5,457 bases of DNA from Cyanobacteriota bacterium (GTDB lineage Bacteria > Cyanobacteriota > Cyanobacteriia > Phormidesmidales > Phormidesmidaceae): contig JAQCKL010000343.1 in NCBI GenBank assembly GCA_027592485.1, positions 1 to 5,457 of the forward strand. Direction: 5' to 3'. A model generated the notes under the pieces. That model worked only from the letters and a program-made list of their open reading frames with translations, made no database searches and was not told where the DNA came from. The position numbers were made by a program, and so were the translations under genes. How positions within the stretch are numbered: position 1 is the first letter of the stretch; every line of letters begins with the position of its first letter. Below, piece by piece: positions 1 to 5,457 of the stretch.

Positions 1-117
1 GCCGGAAGCGTCACGGGCTTTTTGCAACCACTAGCTTGTTAAACAAATCTTTTATTCGAAGTGCCCAAACGTTAAAACCTAGCGCCAAACAATAGAAAAT
101 AAATCCTTAGGAATAGT

Positions 118-354
118 TTGAGATGCGAGGATTCAGCGTTATATCGGTTTTTACTGAGCGCATTGATGGGCAGCCATGTCATCCCTCAAAAAACCATGGC
201 ATTGGCAGCAGGTATCTACGTATTTTCTCCCCTCAATGATGTTGTAAATAAACATCTCCATGAATCTACGCTTGAGCAGCACGCATCGCAATTGGGGGTC
301 TTTCCCCGATTGTCGAATAGCATCGACGGTGTTAGGCCAGATCTGGCGGTATAA
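118..354 (+). CDS. Doubtful small ORF, 78 residues, no recognised family
   Basis: The frame opens with TTG at 118 and ends with TAA at 352-354. An AGGA at 109-112, five bases before the TTG, is an acceptable ribosome binding site and is the main reason to list it. The protein has a moderately hydrophobic middle around residues 26-38 (MALAAGIYVFSPL) and a polar C-terminal half. I recognise no domain. An ATG at 166 is an alternative start that would give a shorter product. The complementary strand is open in the mirrored codon register over almost the same bases and reads at least as much like protein, so this may be only a shadow. Treat it as hypothetical. Confidence 0.17.
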   Translation: MRCEDSALYRFLLSALMGSHVIPQKTMALAAGIYVFSPLNDVVNKHLHESTLEQHASQLGVFPRLSNSIDGVRPDLAV

Positions 355-366
355 ACCACCCAGCTT
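154..366 (-). pseudogene. Possible remnant of a leftward coding sequence
   Basis: Read leftward, 71 codons are open between an in-frame TAG at 369-367 and the TAA at 153-151. The translation looks like real protein: alternating charged and hydrophobic residues such as VDAIRQSGKDPQLR, then a basic-hydrophobic stretch LLKRRFMEMFIYNIIEGRKY. There is no good start codon at its beginning; the first candidates are an internal GTG and then ATG codons. The same frame runs on upstream through two stops (369-367 and 408-406), as expected for a decayed gene, though chance is possible. I cannot name a family. It competes with the small ORF on the opposite strand. Confidence 0.15.
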
Positions 367-403
367 CTAGCGCCAATCATGTCGTGCCGTCCCTAGGGAT
401 GAA

Positions 404-428
404 ATCTATGGGGTACAGCCCCATGGGT
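404..428. repeat. Inverted repeat forming a strong hairpin
   Basis: ATGGGG at 408-413 and CCCCAT at 419-424 pair perfectly around a five-base loop TACAG. Four further pairs (A404-T428, T405·G427, C406-G426, T407·G425), two of them G·U in RNA read from the plus strand, extend the stem to ten. No T-run follows on either strand, so it is not a classical intrinsic terminator. It lies in the non-coding leader region and could be part of a structured leader, a small RNA or a protein-binding site. Confidence 0.5.
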
Positions 429-553
429 GTCTTGCTCGGCAGCCCTTAATCTTAATTAACTTGATCGGGGATTTGTATTTTGGCGCAGCCACAGGCGAGA
501 TTGATTGAGGCGAAAACATCTCATCTATAGGCGGTGAATCAATATTAGATCCT

Positions 554-576
554 TGTTTTTACTGTTCCTAAAAACA
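554..576. repeat. A/T-rich inverted repeat, eight-base arms
   Basis: TGTTTTTA at 554-561 and TAAAAACA at 569-576 are exact reverse complements around a seven-base loop CTGTTCC. The bases CTGTT at 562-566 can instead pair with AACAG at 573-577, giving an overlapping alternative fold. It sits about 185 bases before the likely start of the solute-binding protein gene. It could be an operator-like dyad or a weak hairpin in the leader. The run of A and T alone makes some chance pairing likely. Confidence 0.4.
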
Positions 577-761
577 GAAGCTAATGTAGTAAAACTTATT
601 TTCAAGCGCTGCGTCCGCATCCGAGTCCTGCCCAGCAGCAAAGGTTTTTGGTATCGTGAGTAAGCCCCAGAGAGCCCTTCAGCATGCGGTATCAGCCTTG
701 AGGTGCTCTACGCGATCGCCCTGCCCAGGTCGACGTGCAACCAGGCTGGGGCGCGATAGCC

Positions 762-1952
762 ATGATAACGGGTCGGTTTAACTTGACAATTTTTGATGTA
801 CCCATCCGCCGTCGGACCCTGCTGGCAGGTTCTCTGGCCCTAGCCCTGGCCCCCGCCGCTTGCCGCCCCGCCCCCGCTGAGGTGCTGCGCGTCATCTTCC
901 TAAAGGGCAGTGTTGCCCCCCGTTTGGTACAAGGATTTCGCCAACAACTGGCCCCATCGAATCGCCTCAAGCCTCAGGTTGCCAATGGTATGGGCGCTCT
1001 GTTTCAGCAGTTACAACAATGGCACCAGCCTAACCGCACCGACCCAGGCTGGCGGTTACCGATCATGGGTCGGGAAACGCCCATCGCCGATTGGGTCAGC
1101 TTAGGAGACTACTGGCTAACGGCGGCGATTCAGCAGGGGTTAATTCAGGCCCTGCCCGAGGTCGAGGACGTCACCGATGGCCTTCCAGCGTCGTGGCGAT
1201 CGCTCCTCCAGCGCAATCAGCAGGGCTCACTCGACGCTACAGGGCCGCTCTGGGCCATGCCCTATCGTTGGGGCAGCTTGGTGCTGGTGTATGCCCGCCG
1301 TCCCTTTCAGCGGCTCGGGTGGGAGCCGACCCATTGGCAAGATCTGTGGCGACCCGAACTGGCCGGTCGGATTTCTCTGCCCAGTCACCCCCGCCTGGCC
1401 TTGGGTCTGATGCTCAAAGGGTTAGGGGAGTCGGCCAATCACCCTGAGCCAGGCCAAGTTTCGGCTTTATTGGATTTGATTGAGCAGGGACAATCCCAGG
1501 TCAAAACCTATGCCAGCAGTGACTATATCCAACCGCTACTGAGAGAAGACACCTGGCTCGCAGTGGGATGGTCAACCGATGTCCTGCCCCGATTAGAAAA
1601 CTACCGCCAATTAGCCGCTGTGGTACCGGAGCCCGGTACCCTGCTATCCGCTGATGTTTGGGTGCGTCCCAACTCCGTCTCGGCCCCTGTAGCCCTGACG
1701 GCGCTGGATCAGCAGTGGCTGTCCTATTGGCTCAATCCTGCTGTGGCAGAACCCTTACAGGCGTTTTCCTATGGAGCCTCTCCCCTTTTATTAGAGAAGA
1801 ATCTCCAGCCATCACTGCCGACCCCAAAAACCAGTCAGCATTTATTGCCAACCTTAAAACAACGACAGAGTAGTGATTTTCTGTTGCCGCTAACGTCTGC
1901 TAGTCAGAAGGCTTATCAGGGACTCTGGCAGCAGTTAGGGGGGGGCAAATAG
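762..1952 (+). CDS. Extracellular solute-binding protein, PotD-like type 2 periplasmic-binding fold
   Basis: This is likely the substrate-capturing subunit of an ABC importer, exported and possibly lipid-anchored outside the inner membrane. From the ATG at 762 the product has 396 residues; an in-frame GTG at 735 would add nine, but the ATG leaves a more usual n-region and both ribosome binding sites are weak. The leader shows RRRTLL at 16-21 (RRxLL, twin-arginine type), a hydrophobic run at 20-33 and Cys34 in a poor lipobox (PAAC). Family blocks are GPLWAMPYRWG at 161-171, WQDLWRPELAGR at 192-203 (the W-DLW-P---G hinge-side block of PotD relatives), GWSTD around Trp270 and SADVW around Asp298. 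The length is slightly above PotD (about 350). No permease or ATPase gene is in the window, so it is an orphan locally. Acidic residues of the PotD polyamine pocket seem absent, so the substrate is unknown. The fold and role are well supported; the ligand is not. Confidence 0.82.
   Translation: MITGRFNLTIFDVPIRRRTLLAGSLALALAPAACRPAPAEVLRVIFLKGSVAPRLVQGFRQQLAPSNRLKPQVANGMGALFQQLQQWHQPNRTDPGWRLPIMGRETPIADWVSLGDYWLTAAIQQGLIQALPEVEDVTDGLPASWRSLLQRNQQGSLDATGPLWAMPYRWGSLVLVYARRPFQRLGWEPTHWQDLWRPELAGRISLPSHPRLALGLMLKGLGESANHPEPGQVSALLDLIEQGQSQVKTYASSDYIQPLLREDTWLAVGWSTDVLPRLENYRQLAAVVPEPGTLLSADVWVRPNSVSAPVALTALDQQWLSYWLNPAVAEPLQAFSYGASPLLLEKNLQPSLPTPKTSQHLLPTLKQRQSSDFLLPLTSASQKAYQGLWQQLGGGK
1622..1640. 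repeat. Perfect short hairpin inside the solute-binding protein gene
   Basis: GGTACCGG at 1622-1629 and CCGGTACC at 1633-1640 are exact reverse complements separated by three bases (AGC). The arms are G/C-rich, so the mRNA hairpin should be stable. It encodes part of the VVPEPGTL segment. Two KpnI-type GGTACC sites form the outer six bases of each arm. It is not followed by a T-run and lies mid-gene, so no regulatory role can be assigned. Confidence 0.5.
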
Positions 1953-2651
1953 GCCCCCTCCGTCCAGGAGGGGATCCGTCGTCACCACAAAGGGGCCGAT
2001 ATCCGCAACACAGGCCAAATCTGAGAGCTGATCAACCGGCACTTCAGCAACCACCGGTTGGTTAAGGGCAGGCACAGCAGTGAAATCGCAGGCATAAACC
2101 CCCACCAGGATGGACTGTTGATAGAAGCGCAGCTGATAGCCATAGCTACTGGCCGTGGTGCCAAATTGGTTGAGGACCGCATATTGTTGGGCGAAATGCC
2201 ATTGTTTTGGGTTATGCAAGGCCCGCCAATACTGATCATCGACTTGCACATCGATGATGTTGAGTTGGGTTGAGTCACTGCGAAAGGCAAACCAGCTTTG
2301 GGCCAAACGATATCCCCCCCAACGGTTAATGATTTGATCGCGATTCCACCAGAGACTTGGGGGCGTCAGATTGATAATGGATGGAGTCTCATTCTCAACG
2401 GTGGGCCAGCGTCGATCGAGATCGCGGCGGTAATCGATGCCAATGTCATAGATCGAAGGCAGGGTCAGTAGGTCCATGAAAACAGCTTCGGCGGGAGCGG
2501 CGGTGGCCTCTGGGGGAGGGATAACTTGGGCGATCGCTGCCCTGGCCCCAACTGCCCACCCTAAAACGATCGCCACAGCTAGGTTGCCAAGCCGCTGAGA
2601 ATGGCTCCCCAAGCGGGCACCATCGGACCAATCAGGACTCGGGGTCATCAT
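1935..2651 (-). CDS. Secreted protein of unknown function, probably a conserved cyanobacterial family
   Basis: The product has 238 residues. The N-terminus is an export signal: Arg20, a hydrophobic run at 21-36 and an AIA-Q cleavage-type site after residue 41, so the mature protein is probably periplasmic or cell-surface. A short Pro/Ala linker (43-54) follows. The mature part is aromatic-rich, with seven Trp, a PSLWW block at 98-102, and an FGTTASSYGYQLRFY block at 163-177 that I recall loosely from uncharacterised cyanobacterial proteins. Two cysteines (188 and 214) could form a disulfide. No catalytic motif is evident and no later transmembrane segment is seen. The tandem ATG start lies within the last 20 bp of the upstream radical SAM gene and has no clear Shine-Dalgarno sequence, so translation is probably coupled. 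Its 3' end overlaps the convergent solute-binding protein gene by 18 bp. It is a real gene; the function is not recognised. Confidence 0.75.
   Translation of the reverse strand: MMTPSPDWSDGARLGSHSQRLGNLAVAIVLGWAVGARAAIAQVIPPPEATAAPAEAVFMDLLTLPSIYDIGIDYRRDLDRRWPTVENETPSIINLTPPSLWWNRDQIINRWGGYRLAQSWFAFRSDSTQLNIIDVQVDDQYWRALHNPKQWHFAQQYAVLNQFGTTASSYGYQLRFYQQSILVGVYACDFTAVPALNQPVVAEVPVDQLSDLACVADIGPFVVTTDPLLDGGGLFAPP
1938..1973. terminator. G/C-rich element with two alternative hairpins at a convergent gene junction
   Basis: GGGGGGGGC at 1938-1946 pairs with GCCCCCTCC at 1953-1961 (nine pairs, one G·U, loop AAATAG). CCCCTCC at 1955-1961 can instead pair with GGAGGGG at 1967-1973 (seven pairs, loop GTCCA). 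The two folds share the middle arm and exclude each other. The element covers the stop codon of the plus-strand gene and abuts that of the minus-strand gene, the usual place for a bidirectional terminator. Neither side has a T-run, so intrinsic termination would be atypical. It also encodes Gly and Pro C-terminal codons in the two genes. Confidence 0.4.
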
Positions 2652-5316
2652 TCAAAATCAAGTGACAACGGTGGGTATGGAGCAGGGTTAGGGTTTGGCC
2701 CGAAACCTGTTCGAGCATGTAAACCAGCTGGGCGGGTTTGAGGAGGACGCCATCATTGCGACAACTGCCGGTGTATTGCAGGGCCACGACGGTGCCCTCA
2801 GGGTTGGGTTGGCTTTGTTCAGGTAAGTGAATCTGCCCCTGGGTATCCGCGAGAGCGAGCTCAAACAGGCGATCGCGCAAATTCACCCGTTGGTTCTTGC
2901 CTGACTTGGTGACATGTTTCCAGACCATCTCTGGGCAGTCGAGTACCGCCTGAATCCAGTCGGACCAATCCGTTGGAGAAACGTTGGTCTCACTGGCGTC
3001 TAGGCACCCAACGGCCAATACATAGGTGGCTTTAGCCAAGGATTGGGTGGCCGATCGATCTTTTAAAGGAACGGTCACAATCTGGTAAATCGGCAAGGTG
3101 TCGGGCAACTGAGCTTCCAGACGCTGCTGAAAGACGTCCGGTTCCAGGACTTCAGTTAGCTCAAAATCCACCACTTCCCCACTGCTCGTTGCCCCCAGGG
3201 GCAAGGCATTGGCAGGGGAAATGCGCGGTCCGGGGTGGTAGCCGCCGGTAAAGGCGATGGGGAGTGCCGCGCGCCGCACCGCCCGATCTAGCAAACGCAC
3301 CAGATCAAGGTGACCCAGCAGGGCCATATCCCCCTGCTTGCCCAGGGTGACTCGCAAGCGCTGCTGGCGATCGGTGGGCGGTCGAAAATGGCCCTCAAAC
3401 ACCGGAATCGGCAACGGAGGCACGATCACGTTATGGCCAAAATCAGGGCCACAGACCCCACAGTGGGAGCAGCCTTCGAAGGAACAGTCGGACACGGTGG
3501 CGGCCTCTAAGGCCCGTTTCAAGTCGGTTTGCAGCCACTGTTTATCGATGCCAGTATCCAGGTGGTCCCAGGGCAGGGGGGCGTTCAAGCTCACATCGTG
3601 CTCACCGGTCAAGGTGTCCATCACGTTCCATTCCCCTGCCTCCACCTGTCGATACTTCCAGGAGAGGTCCGACTCCTCAATGGCTTGGGTCCAGGCCTTA
3701 AACGCCTGCTCCATGTTCTCCCACCAGGCATCCATCCCCGCCCCCAGTTGCCAGGCCCGTAAAACCACCGCCGACAGCCGGCGATCGCCCCGACCCACAA
3801 AATCTTCCATGGCCGAGATCCGGACATCGGTGAAATTGGTTTTTACTCCCCGCAGTGACCGCAGCGCTTGCCGCAGCAGCGCTTGCTTCCGTAGAAACTC
3901 AGTCGTAGATACCGAATGCCACTGAAAGGGGGTGTGGGGCTTGGGGGTGAAATTCGAGATCGTCAGGTTCACCGCCAAAGGACGGCGGCCCTGGTGACGG
4001 CACTGCTGCTGCAACCACTGCACCGTTTCGGCAATGCCCAAGACATCGATATCGGTCTCTCCCGGCAGGCCAATCATGAAATACAGCTTCACCCGGTTCC
4101 AACCCTGCTCGTAGGCCGTCCGCACCCCCCGCAGGAGTTCCTCATTGGTGAGACCCTTATTAATAATGTCCCGCATCCGCTGGGTGCCCGCTTCGGGGGC
4201 AAAGGTGAGGCCGGTCTGGCGGGTGCCCCCGATGATGTGGGCAATATCCTCGTCAAAGCGATCCACCCGTTGGCTGGGCAACGAGAGAGAAATGTTCTCA
4301 TCCTTGAGGCGATTTTTGACCTCTAAGCCAACGGCAGGGAGCGCCAGGTAATCGGAGCAACTCAGGGACAGGAGCGAAAATTCGTTATAGCCCGTTTCGC
4401 GAATACCGGTTTCGATGGTTTTGACAATATCGTCCGGAGCTACATCTCGGGCCGGACGGGTCAACATGCCCGGTTGACAAAATCGACAGCCTCGGGTACA
4501 ACCCCGGCGAATCTCGACGGTGAGGCGATCATGCACGGTTTCCACATAGGGCACCAAGCCAATGCCGTAATAGGGGATGGGGGTAGCCACCCGTCTCAAG
4601 ACCCGTTTGGGCACATCGGGCCGGTTGGGGTGGACCGACCCATCAGCAGCCATGTCGTAAAACTGAGGCACATATACCCCTGGCACTTGGGCCAGATCTA
4701 GCAGCAATTGCTCCCGGCTCAAACCGGCAGCCTTACCCTCTTCGATGACTAAACCAATTTCTGGCAGCAGTTCTTCCCCATCTCCCAGGGCAACAAAGTC
4801 AAAAAAATCGGCGTAGGGTTCGGGGTTGGAGGTGGCGGTTTGTCCTCCGGCAAAAACCAAGGGCCATTCACCGGTACCGGTGGCAGATGGATTGGTTGAG
4901 GCGCGATCGCGCCAAGTCAAGGGAATACCAGCCAGGGTGAGCATTTCCAAGATATTGGTGGCCCCCAGCTCATAGGACAAACTGAAGCCCAAAACATCAA
5001 AATCCGTCAAAGCCCGCCGGGACTCTACCGCAAACAAGGGGGTGTCGGTCTCCCGGAGCTTCTGAACCAGATCGGCCGCAGGGAGGTAGGCGCGATCGCA
5101 CAACTGCCGGGGCTGGGCATTCAAAATGCCATAGAGAATGATGTGCCCCAAATTAGAGGCCCCCACCTCATAGATCTCTGGGTAGGTCAACACCCAGCGG
5201 ACAGCGGCACTGGCCCAAGGCTTACGAATCGCCCCCAACTCGTTCCCTAAGTAGCGTGCTGGTTTCGCAATATCCGCTGTCAGCAGAGACTCGATCGTTG
5301 TGGCCAAAATAGTCAC
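2632..5316 (-). CDS. B12-binding-like radical SAM protein fused to a DUF2344-type domain (TIGR03960/TIGR03936 type)
   Basis: This 894-residue protein is a predicted cytosolic iron-sulfur enzyme using S-adenosylmethionine radical chemistry; its substrate is not known to me. Residues 1-250 resemble a cobalamin-binding Rossmann region (GGQTATSNPEPYADFF at 157-172, GDGEE at 178-182) but lack the axial DxHxxG motif. The radical SAM core begins around 262, with CxxxCxxC at Cys273, Cys277 and Cys280 for the 4Fe-4S cluster, then PEAGTQRMRD at 374-383 and IGLPGETD at 415-422. A second cluster, Cys611, Cys616, Cys619 and Cys622, could hold another iron-sulfur centre. From about 653 the DUF2344-type domain (TIGR03936) begins, with GHLDLVRLLDRAVRRAALP and FTGGYHPGPRIS. 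In many bacteria the two parts are separate neighbouring genes; here they are one full-length chain. The start is GTG at 5316, with AAGG five bases upstream. It leads a two-gene operon with the secreted protein, overlapping it by 20 bp. Family assignment is firm; function is open. Confidence 0.93.
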   Translation of the reverse strand: MTILATTIESLLTADIAKPARYLGNELGAIRKPWASAAVRWVLTYPEIYEVGASNLGHIILYGILNAQPRQLCDRAYLPAADLVQKLRETDTPLFAVESRRALTDFDVLGFSLSYELGATNILEMLTLAGIPLTWRDRASTNPSATGTGEWPLVFAGGQTATSNPEPYADFFDFVALGDGEELLPEIGLVIEEGKAAGLSREQLLLDLAQVPGVYVPQFYDMAADGSVHPNRPDVPKRVLRRVATPIPYYGIGLVPYVETVHDRLTVEIRRGCTRGCRFCQPGMLTRPARDVAPDDIVKTIETGIRETGYNEFSLLSLSCSDYLALPAVGLEVKNRLKDENISLSLPSQRVDRFDEDIAHIIGGTRQTGLTFAPEAGTQRMRDIINKGLTNEELLRGVRTAYEQGWNRVKLYFMIGLPGETDIDVLGIAETVQWLQQQCRHQGRRPLAVNLTISNFTPKPHTPFQWHSVSTTEFLRKQALLRQALRSLRGVKTNFTDVRISAMEDFVGRGDRRLSAVVLRAWQLGAGMDAWWENMEQAFKAWTQAIEESDLSWKYRQVEAGEWNVMDTLTGEHDVSLNAPLPWDHLDTGIDKQWLQTDLKRALEAATVSDCSFEGCSHCGVCGPDFGHNVIVPPLPIPVFEGHFRPPTDRQQRLRVTLGKQGDMALLGHLDLVRLLDRAVRRAALPIAFTGGYHPGPRISPANALPLGATSSGEVVDFELTEVLEPDVFQQRLEAQLPDTLPIYQIVTVPLKDRSATQSLAKATYVLAVGCLDASETNVSPTDWSDWIQAVLDCPEMVWKHVTKSGKNQRVNLRDRLFELALADTQGQIHLPEQSQPNPEGTVVALQYTGSCRNDGVLLKPAQLVYMLEQVSGQTLTLLHTHRCHLILNDDPES

Positions 5317-5351
5317 CTTAACCTTGGGAAAACAGGACCCCCACCATCCAA

Positions 5352-5357
5352 ACTATA
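5352..5357 (-). promoter_or_regulatory. Weak candidate -10 box for the radical SAM operon
   Basis: Read leftward, TATAGT at 5357-5352 matches the sigma-70 -10 consensus at five of six bases and lies about 35 bases before the GTG start. The position where a -35 box should be (5380-5375) reads CCCAAG, which is no match, so the promoter would need an activator or another sigma factor. The terminator just upstream makes a promoter somewhere in 5317-5412 likely; this exact hexamer is a guess. Confidence 0.25.
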
Positions 5358-5413
5358 TCGAAAAGCGGATTTTCCTTGGGCTCATCCATAACTGGAGTTT
5401 AGACTAGCAAGCT

Positions 5414-5449
5414 AAAAAAAGGCGTTCCCAAAGCAAGTCAGGAGCGCCT
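5414..5449 (-). terminator. Intrinsic terminator of a leftward gene beyond the right edge
   Basis: Read leftward, GGCGCTCC (5448-5441) pairs with GGAACGCC (5428-5421) across a 12-base loop, with one G·U pair; an added A-T pair (5449 with 5420) lengthens the stem to nine. It is followed at once by seven T (5420-5414). This is a textbook rho-independent terminator. It implies a minus-strand gene ending just right of the window and separates that unit from the radical SAM operon. Confidence 0.8.
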
Positions 5450-5457
5450 CAAGGCAG

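Larger units (their letters stand above)
1..734. other. Long gene-poor region upstream of the solute-binding protein gene
   Basis: This stretch of about 730 bases carries no gene I can defend. It is visibly richer in A and T than the coding DNA to its right, and it contains no HIP1 octamer until 712-719. Short open stretches exist on both strands, but they are interrupted by stops or lack good starts. What can be seen is a perfect inverted repeat near 404-428, an A/T-rich inverted repeat near 554-576, the PacI-like palindrome TTAATTAA at 452-459, and a marginal small ORF at 118-354 opposed by a protein-like open stretch on the minus strand. I found no tRNA-like cloverleaf, T-loop consensus, rRNA or riboswitch core. 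It could be a long 5' leader, a site for a small RNA, or decayed coding sequence. Confidence 0.6.
712..5099. repeat. Dispersed HIP1 palindromes (GCGATCGC), seven copies
   Basis: Exact copies of the cyanobacterial highly iterated palindrome HIP1 occur at 712-719, 1196-1203, 2530-2537, 2869-2876, 3781-3788, 4903-4910 and 5092-5099. Six lie inside genes and one in the leader region. The copy at 4903 is embedded in a 14-base perfect palindrome, GGCGCGATCGCGCC (4900-4913). This density is a hallmark of many cyanobacterial genomes and is the strongest taxonomic clue here. The coordinates given span the first to the last copy and do not mark one continuous element. Confidence 0.95.

Noticed and set aside
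1..23. Possible tail of a plus-strand terminator (GCC ... GGC then five T)
   Set aside because: Only three pairs are visible before the window edge; it cannot be judged without the upstream bases.
525..620. Leftward 31-residue ORF with AGGA six bases before its ATG
   Set aside because: Too short, with no recognisable protein and no supporting context; an SD-like match alone is not enough.
553..663. Rightward TTG-started frame of 36 residues ending in a TAA at 661-663
   Set aside because: No ribosome binding site, and it overlaps the A/T-rich dyad; the basic sequence could be chance.
783..788. Perfect TTGACA resembling a -35 box
   Set aside because: It lies inside the solute-binding protein's leader codons and nothing like a -10 box follows at 17 bases.
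692..970. Minus-strand ORF of 92 residues opposite the start of the solute-binding protein gene
   Set aside because: Arg/Ala-rich shadow of a G/C-rich coding start; no family resemblance, and it overlaps a well-supported gene.
3862..3887. Direct repeat CAGCGCTTGC, two copies
   Set aside because: It encodes a repeated QAL segment of an alpha helix in the radical SAM protein; short and explained by coding.
3338..3925. Plus-strand ORF of 195 residues inside the radical SAM gene
   Set aside because: Antisense shadow of a clearly conserved protein; Ser/Arg/Cys-rich with no family signal.
3916..4326. Plus-strand ORF of 136 residues inside the radical SAM gene
   Set aside because: Antisense to the radical SAM core, whose motifs are intact; a composition-driven shadow.

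Overview
The window looks like a chromosomal segment of a cyanobacterium. The main evidence is seven exact copies of the cyanobacterial HIP1 octamer GCGATCGC in about 5.5 kb, where chance would give well under one. The long radical SAM protein and the secreted hypothetical protein also resemble families I associate with cyanobacteria. The genus cannot be fixed from this sequence.

Layout: positions 1-734 are a long leader region, visibly richer in A and T than the rest, with no convincing gene. It holds one marginal TTG-started small ORF, an opposing protein-like open stretch with stops on its upstream side, and two clear inverted repeats. From about 762 to 1952 (+) lies a solute-binding protein of the PotD-like (type 2 periplasmic-binding) fold. 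It has a twin-arginine-type leader followed by a weak lipobox, and no transporter permease or ATPase gene is visible nearby. From 1935 to 2651 (-) lies a secreted, tryptophan-rich protein of unknown function. From 2632 to 5316 (-) lies an 894-residue radical SAM protein that joins a B12-binding-like N-terminal region, a CxxxCxxC radical SAM core, a second four-cysteine cluster and a C-terminal DUF2344-type domain. Positions 5317-5457 hold the leader of that gene and, at the right edge, an intrinsic terminator for a leftward gene outside the window.

The two minus-strand genes form a small operon. The secreted protein's start codon lies inside the last 20 bp of the radical SAM gene, with no clear ribosome binding site, so translational coupling is likely. 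Because the terminator at the right edge closes the previous leftward unit, this operon probably starts from its own promoter between 5317 and 5412. At its other end it converges on the solute-binding protein gene with an 18-bp overlap of the two 3' ends, inside a G/C-rich element that can form two mutually exclusive hairpins.

I see no RNA gene, insertion sequence, CRISPR array or phage gene. The least ordinary points are the overlapping convergent terminus with its alternative hairpins, the coupling of an uncharacterised radical SAM protein to a secreted unknown, the altered ligand pocket of the solute-binding protein, and the unexplained 0.7-kb leader region. None of these amounts to a demonstrable new system.
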